Shown in pieces: positions 1-6,618 of a stretch of 15,052 nucleotides of DNA. The position numbers and the translations under genes are program-made. This DNA is from DATGMB01 sp035293845 (GTDB taxonomy: Bacteria > Acidobacteriota > Terriglobia > Bryobacterales > Bryobacteraceae): assembly GCA_035293845.1 (NCBI GenBank), contig DATGMB010000055.1, forward strand, positions 1-15,052. The letters run 5' to 3'. The notes beneath the pieces were generated by a model, which worked only from the letters and a program-made list of their open reading frames with translations, did not search any database and was not told the origin of the DNA. The stretch's first letter is position 1. Every line of letters begins with the position of its first letter.

Positions 1-81
1 GTCGACGCGAAGAACGCAGGGCAAATCCTCAGTGCGGATGCGGGGCGGAACGTTCAGTTCGGCCTGCGCGTGCGCTTTTGA
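1..81 (+). CDS. C-terminal end of a probable TonB-dependent (Oar-like) outer-membrane receptor, 5' part outside window
   Basis: The first 26 codons are open in frame 1 and end at TGA 79-81. The last residues read GRNVQFGLRVRF and finish on Phe. Alternating hydrophobic residues ending in an aromatic are the C-terminal beta-signal recognised by the BAM complex, and the 'QFGL+(x)F' ending is very common in the large carboxypeptidase-regulatory-like TonB receptors of Acidobacteria. Only 26 residues are visible, so the family is inferred from the ending alone; any other outer-membrane barrel is possible. The next gene starts about 70 nt downstream from its own promoter, so this gene is probably not part of that operon. 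Confidence 0.5.
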   Translation, partial: VDAKNAGQILSADAGRNVQFGLRVRF

Positions 82-111
82 CGGGCTGACGCCGGCTCCC
101 CAAAATTGCTC

Positions 112-140
112 TTGACAGCCGCGCTGTACTACTGTACTAA
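112..140 (+). promoter_or_regulatory. Promoter of the gntR-ABC operon (sigma-70 type)
   Basis: A perfect -35 box TTGACA (112-117) is followed after 17 bp by TACTAA (135-140) as the best-spaced -10 box. The -10 is imperfect (3 of 6 to TATAAT), but spacing and -35 are ideal. It lies inside the palindrome at 131-155, as expected if the encoded regulator represses its own promoter. Predicted transcription start is about 147-148, only a few nucleotides before the GTG start codon at 154. Confidence 0.6.
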
Positions 141-155
141 TCCAATTAGTACAGT
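131..155. promoter_or_regulatory. Palindromic operator, 11-bp perfect arms, for the adjacent GntR/YtrA regulator
   Basis: Arms ACTGTACTAAT (131-141) and ATTAGTACAGT (145-155) are exact reverse complements around the spacer CCA. The element covers the -10 box, the expected transcription start and the first two bases of the GTG start codon. Bound regulator would therefore block polymerase. GntR proteins bind palindromes as dimers and YtrA-type members usually autoregulate; that this is the operator is inference from position and symmetry. Confidence 0.7.
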
Positions 156-546
156 GAATATCGAGATCGATACCGGCAACGGCGTTCCCATCTACCTCCA
201 AATCGTGGAGCAGATCAAACGGAACGTTGCCATGGGCCGGCTGAGGGCGGAAGAGGGCCTGCCTTCGGTGCGGCAGCTCGCGGTGGACCTGACGATCAAC
301 CCGAACACCGTGGCGCGGGCCTACCTGGAACTGGAGCACGAGGGCATCATTTACAAACGGCAGGGGCAGGGCACGTTCGTGAGCGCGCAGGCCGAGGAGA
401 CCTCGCGCCGCGAGCGGCAAAGAGAGGCGGCGGCGCTGCTGGAACAAGCGCTGGCCGAGGCGTTCGACTCGGGGATGACCAGGGAGGAAATCGGGGAACT
501 CTATCGCAGGCTGATCGCGAGGTACGGGAAGGAGCAGTCGTCATGA
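154..546 (+). CDS. GntR-family transcriptional regulator, YtrA subfamily
   Basis: 130 residues with a GTG start. The N-terminal winged helix covers residues 10-77: VPIYLQIVEQI (11-21), the recognition-helix region LPSVRQLAVDL (36-46), NPNTVARAYLELEHEGI (49-65) and the wing RQGQGTFVS (69-77). A short C-terminal helical tail of about 50 residues follows instead of the large ligand-binding domain of FadR/HutC types, which is the mark of the YtrA subfamily. The reading frame is open back to a TTG at 106, but that codon lies before the -35 box. GTG 154 gives the usual MNIEID(T/S)G..PIYLQI N-terminus and is chosen. There is no Shine-Dalgarno because the mRNA should begin only a few bases upstream. 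Its stop overlaps the ATPase start (ATGA at 543-546). It probably represses this ABC operon in response to an unknown signal. Confidence 0.93.
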   Translation: MNIEIDTGNGVPIYLQIVEQIKRNVAMGRLRAEEGLPSVRQLAVDLTINPNTVARAYLELEHEGIIYKRQGQGTFVSAQAEETSRRERQREAAALLEQALAEAFDSGMTREEIGELYRRLIARYGKEQSS

Positions 547-1274
547 ACGCAATCGAGACTCATGCGCTGACGCGGGTATTCGGAAAGACGCGGGCGGTGG
601 ATGCCGCGAGCCTGGCGGTTCCCGCAGGCACGGTCTTCGGACTTTTGGGTGCGAATGGCGCGGGGAAGTCCACGTTGCTGAAGCTGCTGACGGGACACCT
701 GCGGCCCACCAACGGGACGATTTCGGTGCTCGGCGAAGCGGTGAGCGGGCCACGGCCGGCGCTGTGGGAGCGCATGGGCTACGTGGCGCAGTCGCGGTAT
801 CTGCCGGGCTGGATGACGGGCATCGAGTGCCTGCGCTTCGCGGGCGCGCTGCACCGCGGCTGGGATGGCGGGAAGGCGGAGGGGCTCGCGCGGCGGCTCG
901 ATTTTCCGCTGAACGCGCGCATCCGGGACCTCTCGCGCGGGCATTATGTGCGGCTCCAGATCGCGCTGGCGATGGGGCACAATCCGGAGCTGATCCTGCT
1001 CGATGAGCCGACTTCCGGCCTCGACCCGGTGGGACGGCACGAACTGCTCGGCATCCTGGTAGAAGAGATCGGGCGCCGCGGCTGCACGGTCGTAATCTCG
1101 TCGCATCTTGTGGAAGATATCGAGCGGCTGGCGGACACGGTGGCGATCATGGAGGCCGGCCGGATCGTGGCGTGCGGCCCGGTGGACACGGTCAAGAGCG
1201 AGGCGGCGAACGGTGCGGCTACGGTCTCGCTGGAGCAGGCGTTTTTCACATACATCAACCGGAGGCAGTCATGA
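543..1274 (+). CDS. ABC transporter ATP-binding protein
   Basis: 243-residue cytoplasmic ATPase that would power the permease encoded next. It has Walker A GANGAGKST (36-44), the Q-loop YVAQ (80-83), a degenerate signature LSRGH (130-134) in place of LSGGQ, Walker B LILLDEP (150-156), D-loop SGLD (158-161) and the H-loop SSH (186-188). A GGAG at 531-534 lies 8 nt before ATG 543, and the start overlaps the regulator stop, so translation is coupled. The single-domain ATPase partnered with an ABC-2-like permease and a YtrA regulator is the usual layout of YtrABC/BcrA-like exporters, often induced by cell-envelope stress. The substrate cannot be read from the sequence. The signature substitution G to R at the third position is conservative enough that activity is still expected. 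Confidence 0.95.
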   Translation: MNAIETHALTRVFGKTRAVDAASLAVPAGTVFGLLGANGAGKSTLLKLLTGHLRPTNGTISVLGEAVSGPRPALWERMGYVAQSRYLPGWMTGIECLRFAGALHRGWDGGKAEGLARRLDFPLNARIRDLSRGHYVRLQIALAMGHNPELILLDEPTSGLDPVGRHELLGILVEEIGRRGCTVVISSHLVEDIERLADTVAIMEAGRIVACGPVDTVKSEAANGAATVSLEQAFFTYINRRQS

Positions 1275-2125
1275 TGCGGCAAATCGTGTGGAAGGAGTGG
1301 CGGGAGAACCGCTGGAAATATGGCGCGCTGTGGCTGGTGTTCAACCTGCCGATCCTGGCGCTCAGTGTGCTGCTGGGGGTCAGCCGGGCCGCGCGGACGC
1401 CGTTCGCGGACCTGAGCAACCAGACGTTCATGAAGTACCTGCCGCTGCCGGTTTTCGAGAGCGCGGCGATCGTCACGGTGTTCCTTTTCGCGACCGGCTT
1501 CCTGGGATTGACGACATTTCTGCCGGAGGTGGAGGACAAGTCCGTCTTCTTCCTCTTCGAGCAGCCGCTGGCGCGCTGGCGGTATGCGCTGGCAAAAATA
1601 GCGAACGGCGCGGGGCACGTGGCGCTGGCCGCGCTCGCGGCGAGCCTGCTCGCCCCTGCGGCGGTGTACGGCTTGATGCTGCTGGGCGGGAAGGTCACCG
1701 TTGCGGCGTCAGGCGCGGCATTCGGCGTCGTAATGGCGGCGGCGCTAAGGGCCGGCCTGTGGAGCGCACTGGTTTCCATCGCGGCTTTTGCCGGCTGCGC
1801 GCTGATCGGCTCGGTCGTGCCGCGATGGTGGCTGGCGACGATCGCGACGTTTGTATTCATCATCTGCCTGATGAATCGCGTGTTGAGCAGCAGCCGTTTC
1901 CTGGGCGCGGCGGACTTCTTCGATCTGTTCGCCAGCGCGCCGCAGGGTAGCTACAACGTCAGCGGCAATTTCGGAACCGCGAATTGGCTGACGGTGAGCG
2001 GCAACCTGCCACTGCCGACTGATTTTGTGCACTGGCATCTATTGCCAACGCTGACGCCCGTGGCGCTGCTCTGCCTGTTCGCGGCGGCGATCGCGTGGGT
2101 GTTTCAGCGGAAGGAGTTGAGGTGA
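1271..2125 (+). CDS. ABC-2-type transporter permease
   Basis: 284-residue inner-membrane protein, start ATG 1271 with GGAGG at 1261-1265. The start overlaps the ATPase stop (ATGA). A basic/aromatic N-terminus (MMRQIVWKEWRENRWKY) is typical of ABC-2 permeases, whose first helix follows a KE-containing cytoplasmic segment. About six hydrophobic segments are visible: near residues 19-39, 75-93, 117-140, 150-186 (probably more than one helix), 195-212 and 257-280. It ends in the basic tail QRKELR. A TTG/ATG extension upstream to 1172 is an in-frame shadow of the ATPase and is rejected. With the preceding ATPase it should form the exporter core; whether it transports a molecule or acts on membrane stress is unknown. 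Confidence 0.85.
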   Translation: MMRQIVWKEWRENRWKYGALWLVFNLPILALSVLLGVSRAARTPFADLSNQTFMKYLPLPVFESAAIVTVFLFATGFLGLTTFLPEVEDKSVFFLFEQPLARWRYALAKIANGAGHVALAALAASLLAPAAVYGLMLLGGKVTVAASGAAFGVVMAAALRAGLWSALVSIAAFAGCALIGSVVPRWWLATIATFVFIICLMNRVLSSSRFLGAADFFDLFASAPQGSYNVSGNFGTANWLTVSGNLPLPTDFVHWHLLPTLTPVALLCLFAAAIAWVFQRKELR

Positions 2126-2128
2126 GCG

Positions 2129-2890
2129 ATGCGGACCGGCATTCTTTTCCTCGCCGCCGCGGCCGCCCTGGGACAGCAGGTGGCTGACGGCGGACTCGTG
2201 GCCCCGGCTCAGGCCACGGCGCTGTTCAAAATGTTTCTGCGCGATTCCGCGGAATTGCCGATGGATGTGGCTGTGACGACGGTGGTGACGGATGCCGCGG
2301 GGAAGGAGAAACGGCATGTGCAGGGGACCATCCGGCTGCTGTTTCACGGGTACAGCCAGCAAGCGGAGCGATTTTCCTTCCATGCCAGCTCCGGCCTGAT
2401 GTATCGCCGGCTGCTCAGTGACAGCATGGCGGGCGAGCTCGCGACCTTTAAAGCCTTCGCGCTGGTCTCTCCCGGCAAAGACAGCGCGCCGAAGGTCCAG
2501 GTTGTGCAACAGGGTGGGGACCTGGTCGCGCGCAATGCGGACGAGTGCCGGGAACAGGAGATGCACACGCACGGCCTCTATCTCAGCCGTGGGCTGTACC
2601 TTCAGAAGGATTGCTCGCGGGCCGAGTTTCTACTGGGGCGCGACGCCGCGGGTGCACTCGAAATCCGCCGGTACCGGCTCGATGTGATGAATTTGCCTGC
2701 ATCGGTAAAGCTCGCGTATCTGGGACAGGTGGAAGTCCGGCAATACATGGCCGAAGGGGACGTGCAGAAAATATACCTGCCGGGCGATCCCAAGCCATTT
2801 CTGGCGCCGAAGCACCTCGTGCTGACGATCGAAACCGACAAGGGGCGGGTCGTCGTCACTGGAGATCACACGCTCGCGGCCAGGAAGTAG
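2129..2890 (+). CDS. Secreted protein of unknown function in the YtrA-type ABC operon
   Basis: 253 residues, starting 3 nt after the permease stop with GAGG at 2119-2122, so it is the fourth gene of the operon. The first ~15 residues (MRTGILFLAAAAALG) look like a Sec signal peptide, probably cut before QQVADGG. The mature part has no membrane segment and is rich in alternating beta-like stretches, with two cysteines close to a repeated motif (ECREQEMHTHGLYLSRGLYLQKDC). I do not recognise a family. Co-transcription suggests a periplasmic or envelope partner of the exporter, or an effector of the same stress response; this is inference only. The gene ends 4 nt from the stop of the convergent smr gene. 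Confidence 0.8.
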   Translation: MRTGILFLAAAAALGQQVADGGLVAPAQATALFKMFLRDSAELPMDVAVTTVVTDAAGKEKRHVQGTIRLLFHGYSQQAERFSFHASSGLMYRRLLSDSMAGELATFKAFALVSPGKDSAPKVQVVQQGGDLVARNADECREQEMHTHGLYLSRGLYLQKDCSRAEFLLGRDAAGALEIRRYRLDVMNLPASVKLAYLGQVEVRQYMAEGDVQKIYLPGDPKPFLAPKHLVLTIETDKGRVVVTGDHTLAARK

Positions 2891-2894
2891 CTAG

Positions 2895-3185
2895 CTAGCG
2901 CAGGGTGACAACGGTGGCGCCCCAGCCGCCGGCTTCCGCCGGTGCGTCACGGTAATCCGATACGAAATCGGTCCGTGCGAGGATGGCGCGGACCATCTCC
3001 CGCTGGACGCCGATGCCGCGGCCGTGGATGATGCGCAGCGCCTTGAAGCCGCGCTTGCGCGCTTCGAGCAGATACTCTTCGACGACGGCCTCCACGTCGC
3101 GTGGCGGCACGCTGTGGAGGTCGAAGACGTCGGTGATGGGAATTTCGAGCGGCCCGGCGGAGTCGTCGGGAAAATCATGGTCCAT
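2895..3185 (-). CDS. Stand-alone Smr-domain protein (MutS2 C-terminal-like)
   Basis: 96 residues. An acidic N-terminus of about 20 residues precedes an Smr domain with the DLH motif (22-24), the helix PRDVEAVVEEYLLEARKRGF (28-47), the HGRG motif (54-57) and a C-terminal GGWGATVVTLR strand. Smr domains are nicking or RNA/DNA-binding modules found at the end of MutS2 or alone; the stand-alone form ending in GGWGAT is common in Acidobacteria. The start ATG 3185 has no Shine-Dalgarno; directly upstream lies the U-rich tail of an intrinsic terminator. The gene is convergent with the ABC operon; stops are separated by 4 nt in a TAGCTAGCTAG sequence that gives stops on both strands. Confidence 0.88.
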   Translation of the reverse strand: MDHDFPDDSAGPLEIPITDVFDLHSVPPRDVEAVVEEYLLEARKRGFKALRIIHGRGIGVQREMVRAILARTDFVSDYRDAPAEAGGWGATVVTLR

Positions 3186-3189
3186 AAAT

Positions 3190-3223
3190 CAAAATGGCCC
3201 GGCCGGCTTGCGCCGGCCGGGCC
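3190..3223 (-). terminator. Intrinsic terminator downstream of the DUF465 gene
   Basis: A perfect 12-bp GC-only stem, GGCCCGGCCGGC (3196-3207) with GCCGGCCGGGCC (3212-3223), closes a 4-nt loop (TTGC on the plus strand). Read on the minus strand the hairpin is followed by ATTTTGATTT, a U-rich tail. It lies 31 nt after the stop of the gene at 3255-3491. The plus-strand side has no T tract, so it acts for minus-strand transcription only. Its tail ends at the smr start codon. Confidence 0.8.
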
Positions 3224-3254
3224 GAAACCGGGTGCGTACTGCGCGCACCTGATG

Positions 3255-3491
3255 TCAAGCGACCTGCTGAGACCGGTATTGGCTCATGATCGCTTCCATC
3301 TGGTCCTTCAGGCGGAGCTTCATCTTCTTCAGTCGCGTTTCCTCCAGTTCCTGCTCATAAGTCAGGTGGGGAAGCGCTTCGATGGCTTCGAGTTGCCGGG
3401 CGTAATCCGAGTGTTCGGTGGCCAGGCGCTGAAACTCCTCGTTTGTGGCCATCAGGTGCGCTTTCAATTCTTCCTGTGCGTTCCGTTCCAT
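3255..3491 (-). CDS. DUF465/YdcH-like small coiled-coil protein
   Basis: 78 residues, almost wholly helical and rich in Glu, Lys, Arg and Leu. The pattern (LKAHLMATNEEFQRLATEH, then LDAI-like LEAIEALPHLTYEQELEETRLKKMKLRLKDQMEAIM) matches the DUF465/YdcH family, small proteins that form a two-helix hairpin and whose role is not firmly known. The start ATG 3491 follows MERNAQEE. A GGGAGG (about 3503-3508) lies ~11 nt upstream, a somewhat long spacing. It has its own candidate -10 box (TACAAT at 3569-3574) and a strong terminator, so it appears to be a separate transcription unit within the minus-strand cluster. Confidence 0.85.
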   Translation of the reverse strand: MERNAQEELKAHLMATNEEFQRLATEHSDYARQLEAIEALPHLTYEQELEETRLKKMKLRLKDQMEAIMSQYRSQQVA

Positions 3492-3568
3492 ATGGGGCAG
3501 TTCCTCCCAATGAGGTCGCCGCGCCGAGTCGGGTCGGTTATGGAATCAGGCTCGGTGGGTAATCTCTA

Positions 3569-3574
3569 ATTGTA
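3569..3574 (-). promoter_or_regulatory. Candidate -10 box for the DUF465 gene
   Basis: On the minus strand TACAAT (5 of 6 to TATAAT) lies in the only AT-rich stretch between the rimI-like stop (3601) and the DUF465 start (3491). No clear -35 is present at 16-18 bp. Transcription from about 3562 would give a ~70-nt leader carrying the GGGAGG ribosome binding site. Confidence 0.35.
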
Positions 3575-3600
3575 TTGTCTCGCTCTGGCGGCCATCGCCG

Positions 3601-4026
3601 CTACCCGCCACGGTAACATGAATGAAACTTCAGGACAATACCACATTCGGCGGGCGCGGAGTAGTAGCCGGAGCGGACCGCAACGGCTTGAAAACCCAGA
3701 GATTTGTATAGGTTTTGCGCTGCCTGGTTGGACTCCCGTACCTCTAGGAATACCGTGCCTCTCCATGTGCGGATTAACCCGCAAAGGAGGGTACGGGCCA
3801 CCCCCCGCCGGCGGAATTCGGGCGCAACGGCGAGGTTCAGGATTTCGCATTCATCGGGCGCCACCACGCGGCTCGCCAGAAAACCGGCCACTGTGCTTTC
3901 GCACAGGGCCACCGCCGTGTCATACCGGAGATAATCCGCGGGGTTCCACTGCGCGGCTTCCGGCGATGCCTGCTGAATTGCGTCGATGGCGGCAAGGTCG
4001 CCGTTATGGGCCGCGCGGATGATCAT
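3601..4026 (-). CDS. rimI: GNAT N-acetyltransferase, RimI-like
   Basis: 141-residue GNAT protein. Motif A, LNLAVAPEFRRRGVARTLL (63-81), contains the acetyl-CoA pyrophosphate loop R-R-R-G-V-A. The RimI-type segment EVRESNQAAQNLYKSLGF (96-113) is followed by VRSGYY. RimI acetylates the N-terminal Ala of ribosomal protein S18, and related proteins have other protein targets; the substrate here is inferred from family only. The start ATG 4026 directly abuts the VWA gene stop (TAG ATG, no gap) without a Shine-Dalgarno, implying translation by re-initiation after the upstream gene. It is slightly shorter than typical RimI (about 150 residues), with a short C-terminal tail. Confidence 0.82.
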   Translation of the reverse strand: MIIRAAHNGDLAAIDAIQQASPEAAQWNPADYLRYDTAVALCESTVAGFLASRVVAPDECEILNLAVAPEFRRRGVARTLLCGLIRTWRGTVFLEVRESNQAAQNLYKSLGFQAVAVRSGYYSAPAECGIVLKFHSCYRGG

Positions 4027-4932
4027 CTACAGCTTGGGAGCGTAGTAGCCGCGGCGGGCGTGCACGATCAGGTCCTTGCGGCCCTTGACCCGCACATCCA
4101 ACACGTGGAAGGAGCCGTCGGTGACCAGCGGCTGCGGCCGGAAGGCGATGCTGTACTGGTGCCGCAGTTCGCTCGCGATGTTCTCGAACGAAACTTCGAG
4201 GTCTTCCACCTTGAAGGGAAAGAAGGCGCGGCCGCCGGTTTCGCCGGTGAAGTACTTCAGCACTTTGTCGCCGTCGGATTCGATGCGGGAGATGTTGGTC
4301 GAGATGGCGTAGATGACGGCGTCGGCCTTCTGCGCCATTTCGAGCGCCTGGTCGCGGCTGTAGCGGCTGTTGTTGTCGTCGCCGTCGCTGAGCACAACAA
4401 GGGCGCGGCGGTACTTGCTCTTGGGCTGGTCCTGTTGCAGCTTGTCCTTGCAGGCGAAGTAGATGGCGTCGTAGAGAGCGGTGCCGCCGCCGGGCCGCAG
4501 GCCATTGATCGCGTCCTCGAGCCTGGCGGTGTCCTCGACCATGTCGCTGGCGAGCTTGGGCTCGGTATCGAAGCCCACGACCATCGCCTTATCCTGGTTC
4601 GTTTTGATGACCGATTTGAGGAACTCGTTGGCGGCCTCCTGCTCGAAGCGGAAGCGGTCGCGGATGCTGTTGCTGGTATCGACCAGGATGGCGAGGCGCA
4701 GCGGCAGATCGCTCTCGGCGGTGAACTCCTGGATGGCCTGCTGCTTTCTGGCGTCGAGGACTTCGAAATCGTCTTTGGTGAGGTCGGTCACGAACTTTCC
4801 CTTCTTGTCCGTGACGGTGAACAGCAGGTTGACGCGGGTCACTTCGACCGAGATGCGCGCCGGCTCGTCCTGCGCGACCAGGATGGCAAGCCCAAGCACA
4901 CCCATGGCCCCGGCGGTAACCCAGAACTTCAT
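4027..4932 (-). CDS. Secreted VWA-domain protein (VWFA-related Acidobacterial domain type)
   Basis: 301 residues. An N-terminal hydrophobic segment (residues 3-20, probably signal peptide, cut near AQ/DE) is followed by a beta-rich segment with the hallmark VNLLFTVTDKKGKFVTDLTKDDFEVLD (35-60), then a VWA domain. The MIDAS metal site is complete: DTSNS (85-89), Thr151 in PGGGTALYDA, and Asp183 in VVLSDGDD. A short C-terminal extension ends in RRGYYAPK, characteristic of the TIGR03436 family, which is expanded in Acidobacteria. The role is unknown; VWA domains bind protein partners through a divalent metal. It is first gene of a two-gene unit with the rimI-like gene. TATAAT lies 8 nt before its ATG. 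Confidence 0.9.
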   Translation of the reverse strand: MKFWVTAGAMGVLGLAILVAQDEPARISVEVTRVNLLFTVTDKKGKFVTDLTKDDFEVLDARKQQAIQEFTAESDLPLRLAILVDTSNSIRDRFRFEQEAANEFLKSVIKTNQDKAMVVGFDTEPKLASDMVEDTARLEDAINGLRPGGGTALYDAIYFACKDKLQQDQPKSKYRRALVVLSDGDDNNSRYSRDQALEMAQKADAVIYAISTNISRIESDGDKVLKYFTGETGGRAFFPFKVEDLEVSFENIASELRHQYSIAFRPQPLVTDGSFHVLDVRVKGRKDLIVHARRGYYAPKL

Positions 4933-4940
4933 ATGGGACG

Positions 4941-4946
4941 ATTATA
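4941..4946 (-). promoter_or_regulatory. -10 box of the VWA gene (leaderless promoter)
   Basis: A perfect TATAAT on the minus strand ends 8 nt before the ATG at 4932. A start site about 7 nt after the box would leave a leader of 0-3 nt, and no Shine-Dalgarno is present. There is no good -35 at 17 bp; the spacer instead holds the palindrome at 4950-4963. Confidence 0.6.
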
Positions 4947-4949
4947 GCG

Positions 4950-4963
4950 TGGCCGTTCGGCCA
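4950..4963. promoter_or_regulatory. Short inverted repeat in the divergent VWA/ppx promoter region
   Basis: TGGCCG-TT-CGGCCA, 6-bp perfect arms with a 2-bp centre, sits midway in the 54-bp gap between two divergent start codons. It occupies the -10/-35 spacer of the VWA gene and the upstream half of the ppx promoter. It could be a shared operator; no regulator is identified. Confidence 0.35.
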
Positions 4964-4974
4964 TCCTGTGCCAC

Positions 4975-4980
4975 CATAGT
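4975..4980 (+). promoter_or_regulatory. Candidate -10 box for the Ppx/GppA gene
   Basis: CATAGT (4 of 6 to TATAAT) lies 6 nt before ATG 4987. The expected start site would fall on or next to the start codon, and no Shine-Dalgarno exists in the 54-bp intergenic region. The -35 is not convincing. Confidence 0.35.
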
Positions 4981-4986
4981 GGTTCG

Positions 4987-6534
4987 ATGCCCCGCTACGC
5001 CGCCATCGATATCGGCAGCAATTCCATTCGGATGGAGGCTGCCGAGGTGCTCCCTGGCCAGCCGCCGCGCATTCTTGCCTCCGACCGCGAGGTGACGCGC
5101 CTGGGAGAGAGTGTTTTCCGCACGGGCGCAGTGAGCGAAGAGGCGATCAAGAACACCTGCACGGTGCTCAGCCGGATGGCGGCGCTCTACCGCAAGATGG
5201 AGGTCGTGGGCGTGCGCGCGGTGGCTACGAGCGCCATCCGCGATTCCAACAACCAGGCGGATTTTCTGGCGCGCGCCTCGGAGGCCGCCGGCACGCCGGT
5301 CGAAATCATCTCCGGGCGCGAGGAAGCGCGCCTCATCCACCTCGGCGTCGAGAGCAACTGGCCGCAGACGGGCAAGCGCATCCTGATCATCGATATCGGT
5401 GGCGGCAGCGCGGAAATCATTGCCGCCGATGATGGGCGCCTGCGGGAGGCCTTTTCGCGTCCTCTGGGCGCGGTCCGGCTGATGGAGATCTTCCTTAAGA
5501 CGGATCCGCCGACCCGGCGCCAGTTGCACCAGCTCACCGAGTACATCCTGGAGAAGCTGGCGGCGCCGCTGCGGCGGCTCGGGAATTCGGAGTGGGACCG
5601 GGCCATCGCTACCTCCGCCACGGCGGCGGCGGTGGCCAGCGCCGTGGCGCGCGTGCCGCGGTCGAAACGGGAAGAGATCGACCGCTTCCGCATTTCCGCC
5701 GCGCAGGTGCGCCGGCTGTATGCCGACCTGGCGGCGATGCCGCTGGCCGAACGGCGGCGCGTCACCGGCATCGGGCCGCGGCGCGCCGAGATCATCGTGC
5801 CGGGCCTGGCGGTGCTGGCGGAGTTCCTGCACGAATTCGGCCTCGACGCGTGCTACTACTCGCGTGCCGGCGTGCGCGATGGCATCATTGCGGATCTGGC
5901 TGCGCGCAATGTCGGCGCCGAGCTCTCGCGCCTCACCCGCGAGCAGCGCGCCGAGGTGGAGGAGATGGCGCGCCGCTACGGCGTTTCGCTGGCCCATGCC
6001 CGCAAGGTGGCGAACATCGCGGGCTTGCTGTTCACCGCGCTCCAGCCGCTGCACGAGCTGCCGCCCCATGCCGGCAAACTGCTCGAAGCGGCCGCGTACC
6101 TGCACGATGTGGGGCATTACGTGAGCAGCGTGGGGCACCACAAGCATTCGTACTATGTGGTGGCCAACTCCGATATGCCGGGTTTCACCGAGCGCGAGCG
6201 TCTGCTCATCGCGGCGCTCTGCCGGTACCATCGCAAGGCATTGCCCAGTCCGGTGCACAACGCCTACCAGGAGCTGAGCGCGGAGGAGAAACGCGTGGTC
6301 ACGATGGCCATCCCGATCCTGCGTCTTGCCGATCAGCTCGACCGCAGCCATGACCAGCGCATCGAGGGCGTGGACTGCCGCATGCGCGACGGCTCGGTGG
6401 TGCTGCAGGTGCATTCGAACGGCGATATCGACCTCGAACAGTGGGGCGCCGAGCGCGCCGGCGAGGCTTTCCGGCAGATCTACAATCGCGATATCGAGGT
6501 GGTCAAGGCAAAGCCCGCGCCCCGGCAGTCGTGA
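4987..6534 (+). CDS. Ppx/GppA-family exopolyphosphatase / (p)ppGpp-related phosphatase with C-terminal HD domain
   Basis: 515 residues. The N-terminal actin-like ASKHA fold carries the two phosphate loops IDIGSNSIR (7-15) and IDIGGGSAEI (135-144). GREEARLIHLG sits between them, as in Ppx. The second half is an HD-type helical domain with HDVG (His373-Asp374) followed by HHKHSYYVV, as in long Ppx/GppA enzymes. These enzymes hydrolyse terminal phosphates of polyphosphate or convert pppGpp to ppGpp; sequence alone does not separate the two. The length matches the two-domain bacterial Ppx (about 500 residues). The start gives the standard N-terminus 'YAAIDIGSNS' and is 54 bp from the divergent VWA start. 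No Shine-Dalgarno is visible, consistent with a leaderless mRNA. Confidence 0.92.
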   Translation: MPRYAAIDIGSNSIRMEAAEVLPGQPPRILASDREVTRLGESVFRTGAVSEEAIKNTCTVLSRMAALYRKMEVVGVRAVATSAIRDSNNQADFLARASEAAGTPVEIISGREEARLIHLGVESNWPQTGKRILIIDIGGGSAEIIAADDGRLREAFSRPLGAVRLMEIFLKTDPPTRRQLHQLTEYILEKLAAPLRRLGNSEWDRAIATSATAAAVASAVARVPRSKREEIDRFRISAAQVRRLYADLAAMPLAERRRVTGIGPRRAEIIVPGLAVLAEFLHEFGLDACYYSRAGVRDGIIADLAARNVGAELSRLTREQRAEVEEMARRYGVSLAHARKVANIAGLLFTALQPLHELPPHAGKLLEAAAYLHDVGHYVSSVGHHKHSYYVVANSDMPGFTERERLLIAALCRYHRKALPSPVHNAYQELSAEEKRVVTMAIPILRLADQLDRSHDQRIEGVDCRMRDGSVVLQVHSNGDIDLEQWGAERAGEAFRQIYNRDIEVVKAKPAPRQS

Positions 6535-6618
6535 AGCGGGCGGCGAACCGTCCAGTTGTGGGCCTGCGCACCGGCGGACGGAACAGGACTATGGCCCGCA
6601 CCGTGCTCCGGCAAAACC

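Noticed and set aside
501..1106. 201-codon minus-strand frame across the ABC ATPase
   Set aside because: Shadow of a clear ABC ATPase with all nucleotide-binding motifs.
4006..4947. 313-codon plus-strand frame antisense to the VWA gene
   Set aside because: The minus-strand product has a signal peptide and a complete MIDAS; the plus-strand product is Val/Asp/Ala-rich with no motif.
4942..6414. 490-codon open frame antisense to the Ppx/GppA gene
   Set aside because: Same composition effect; low-complexity His/Arg/Ala-rich product without motifs and no ribosome binding site.
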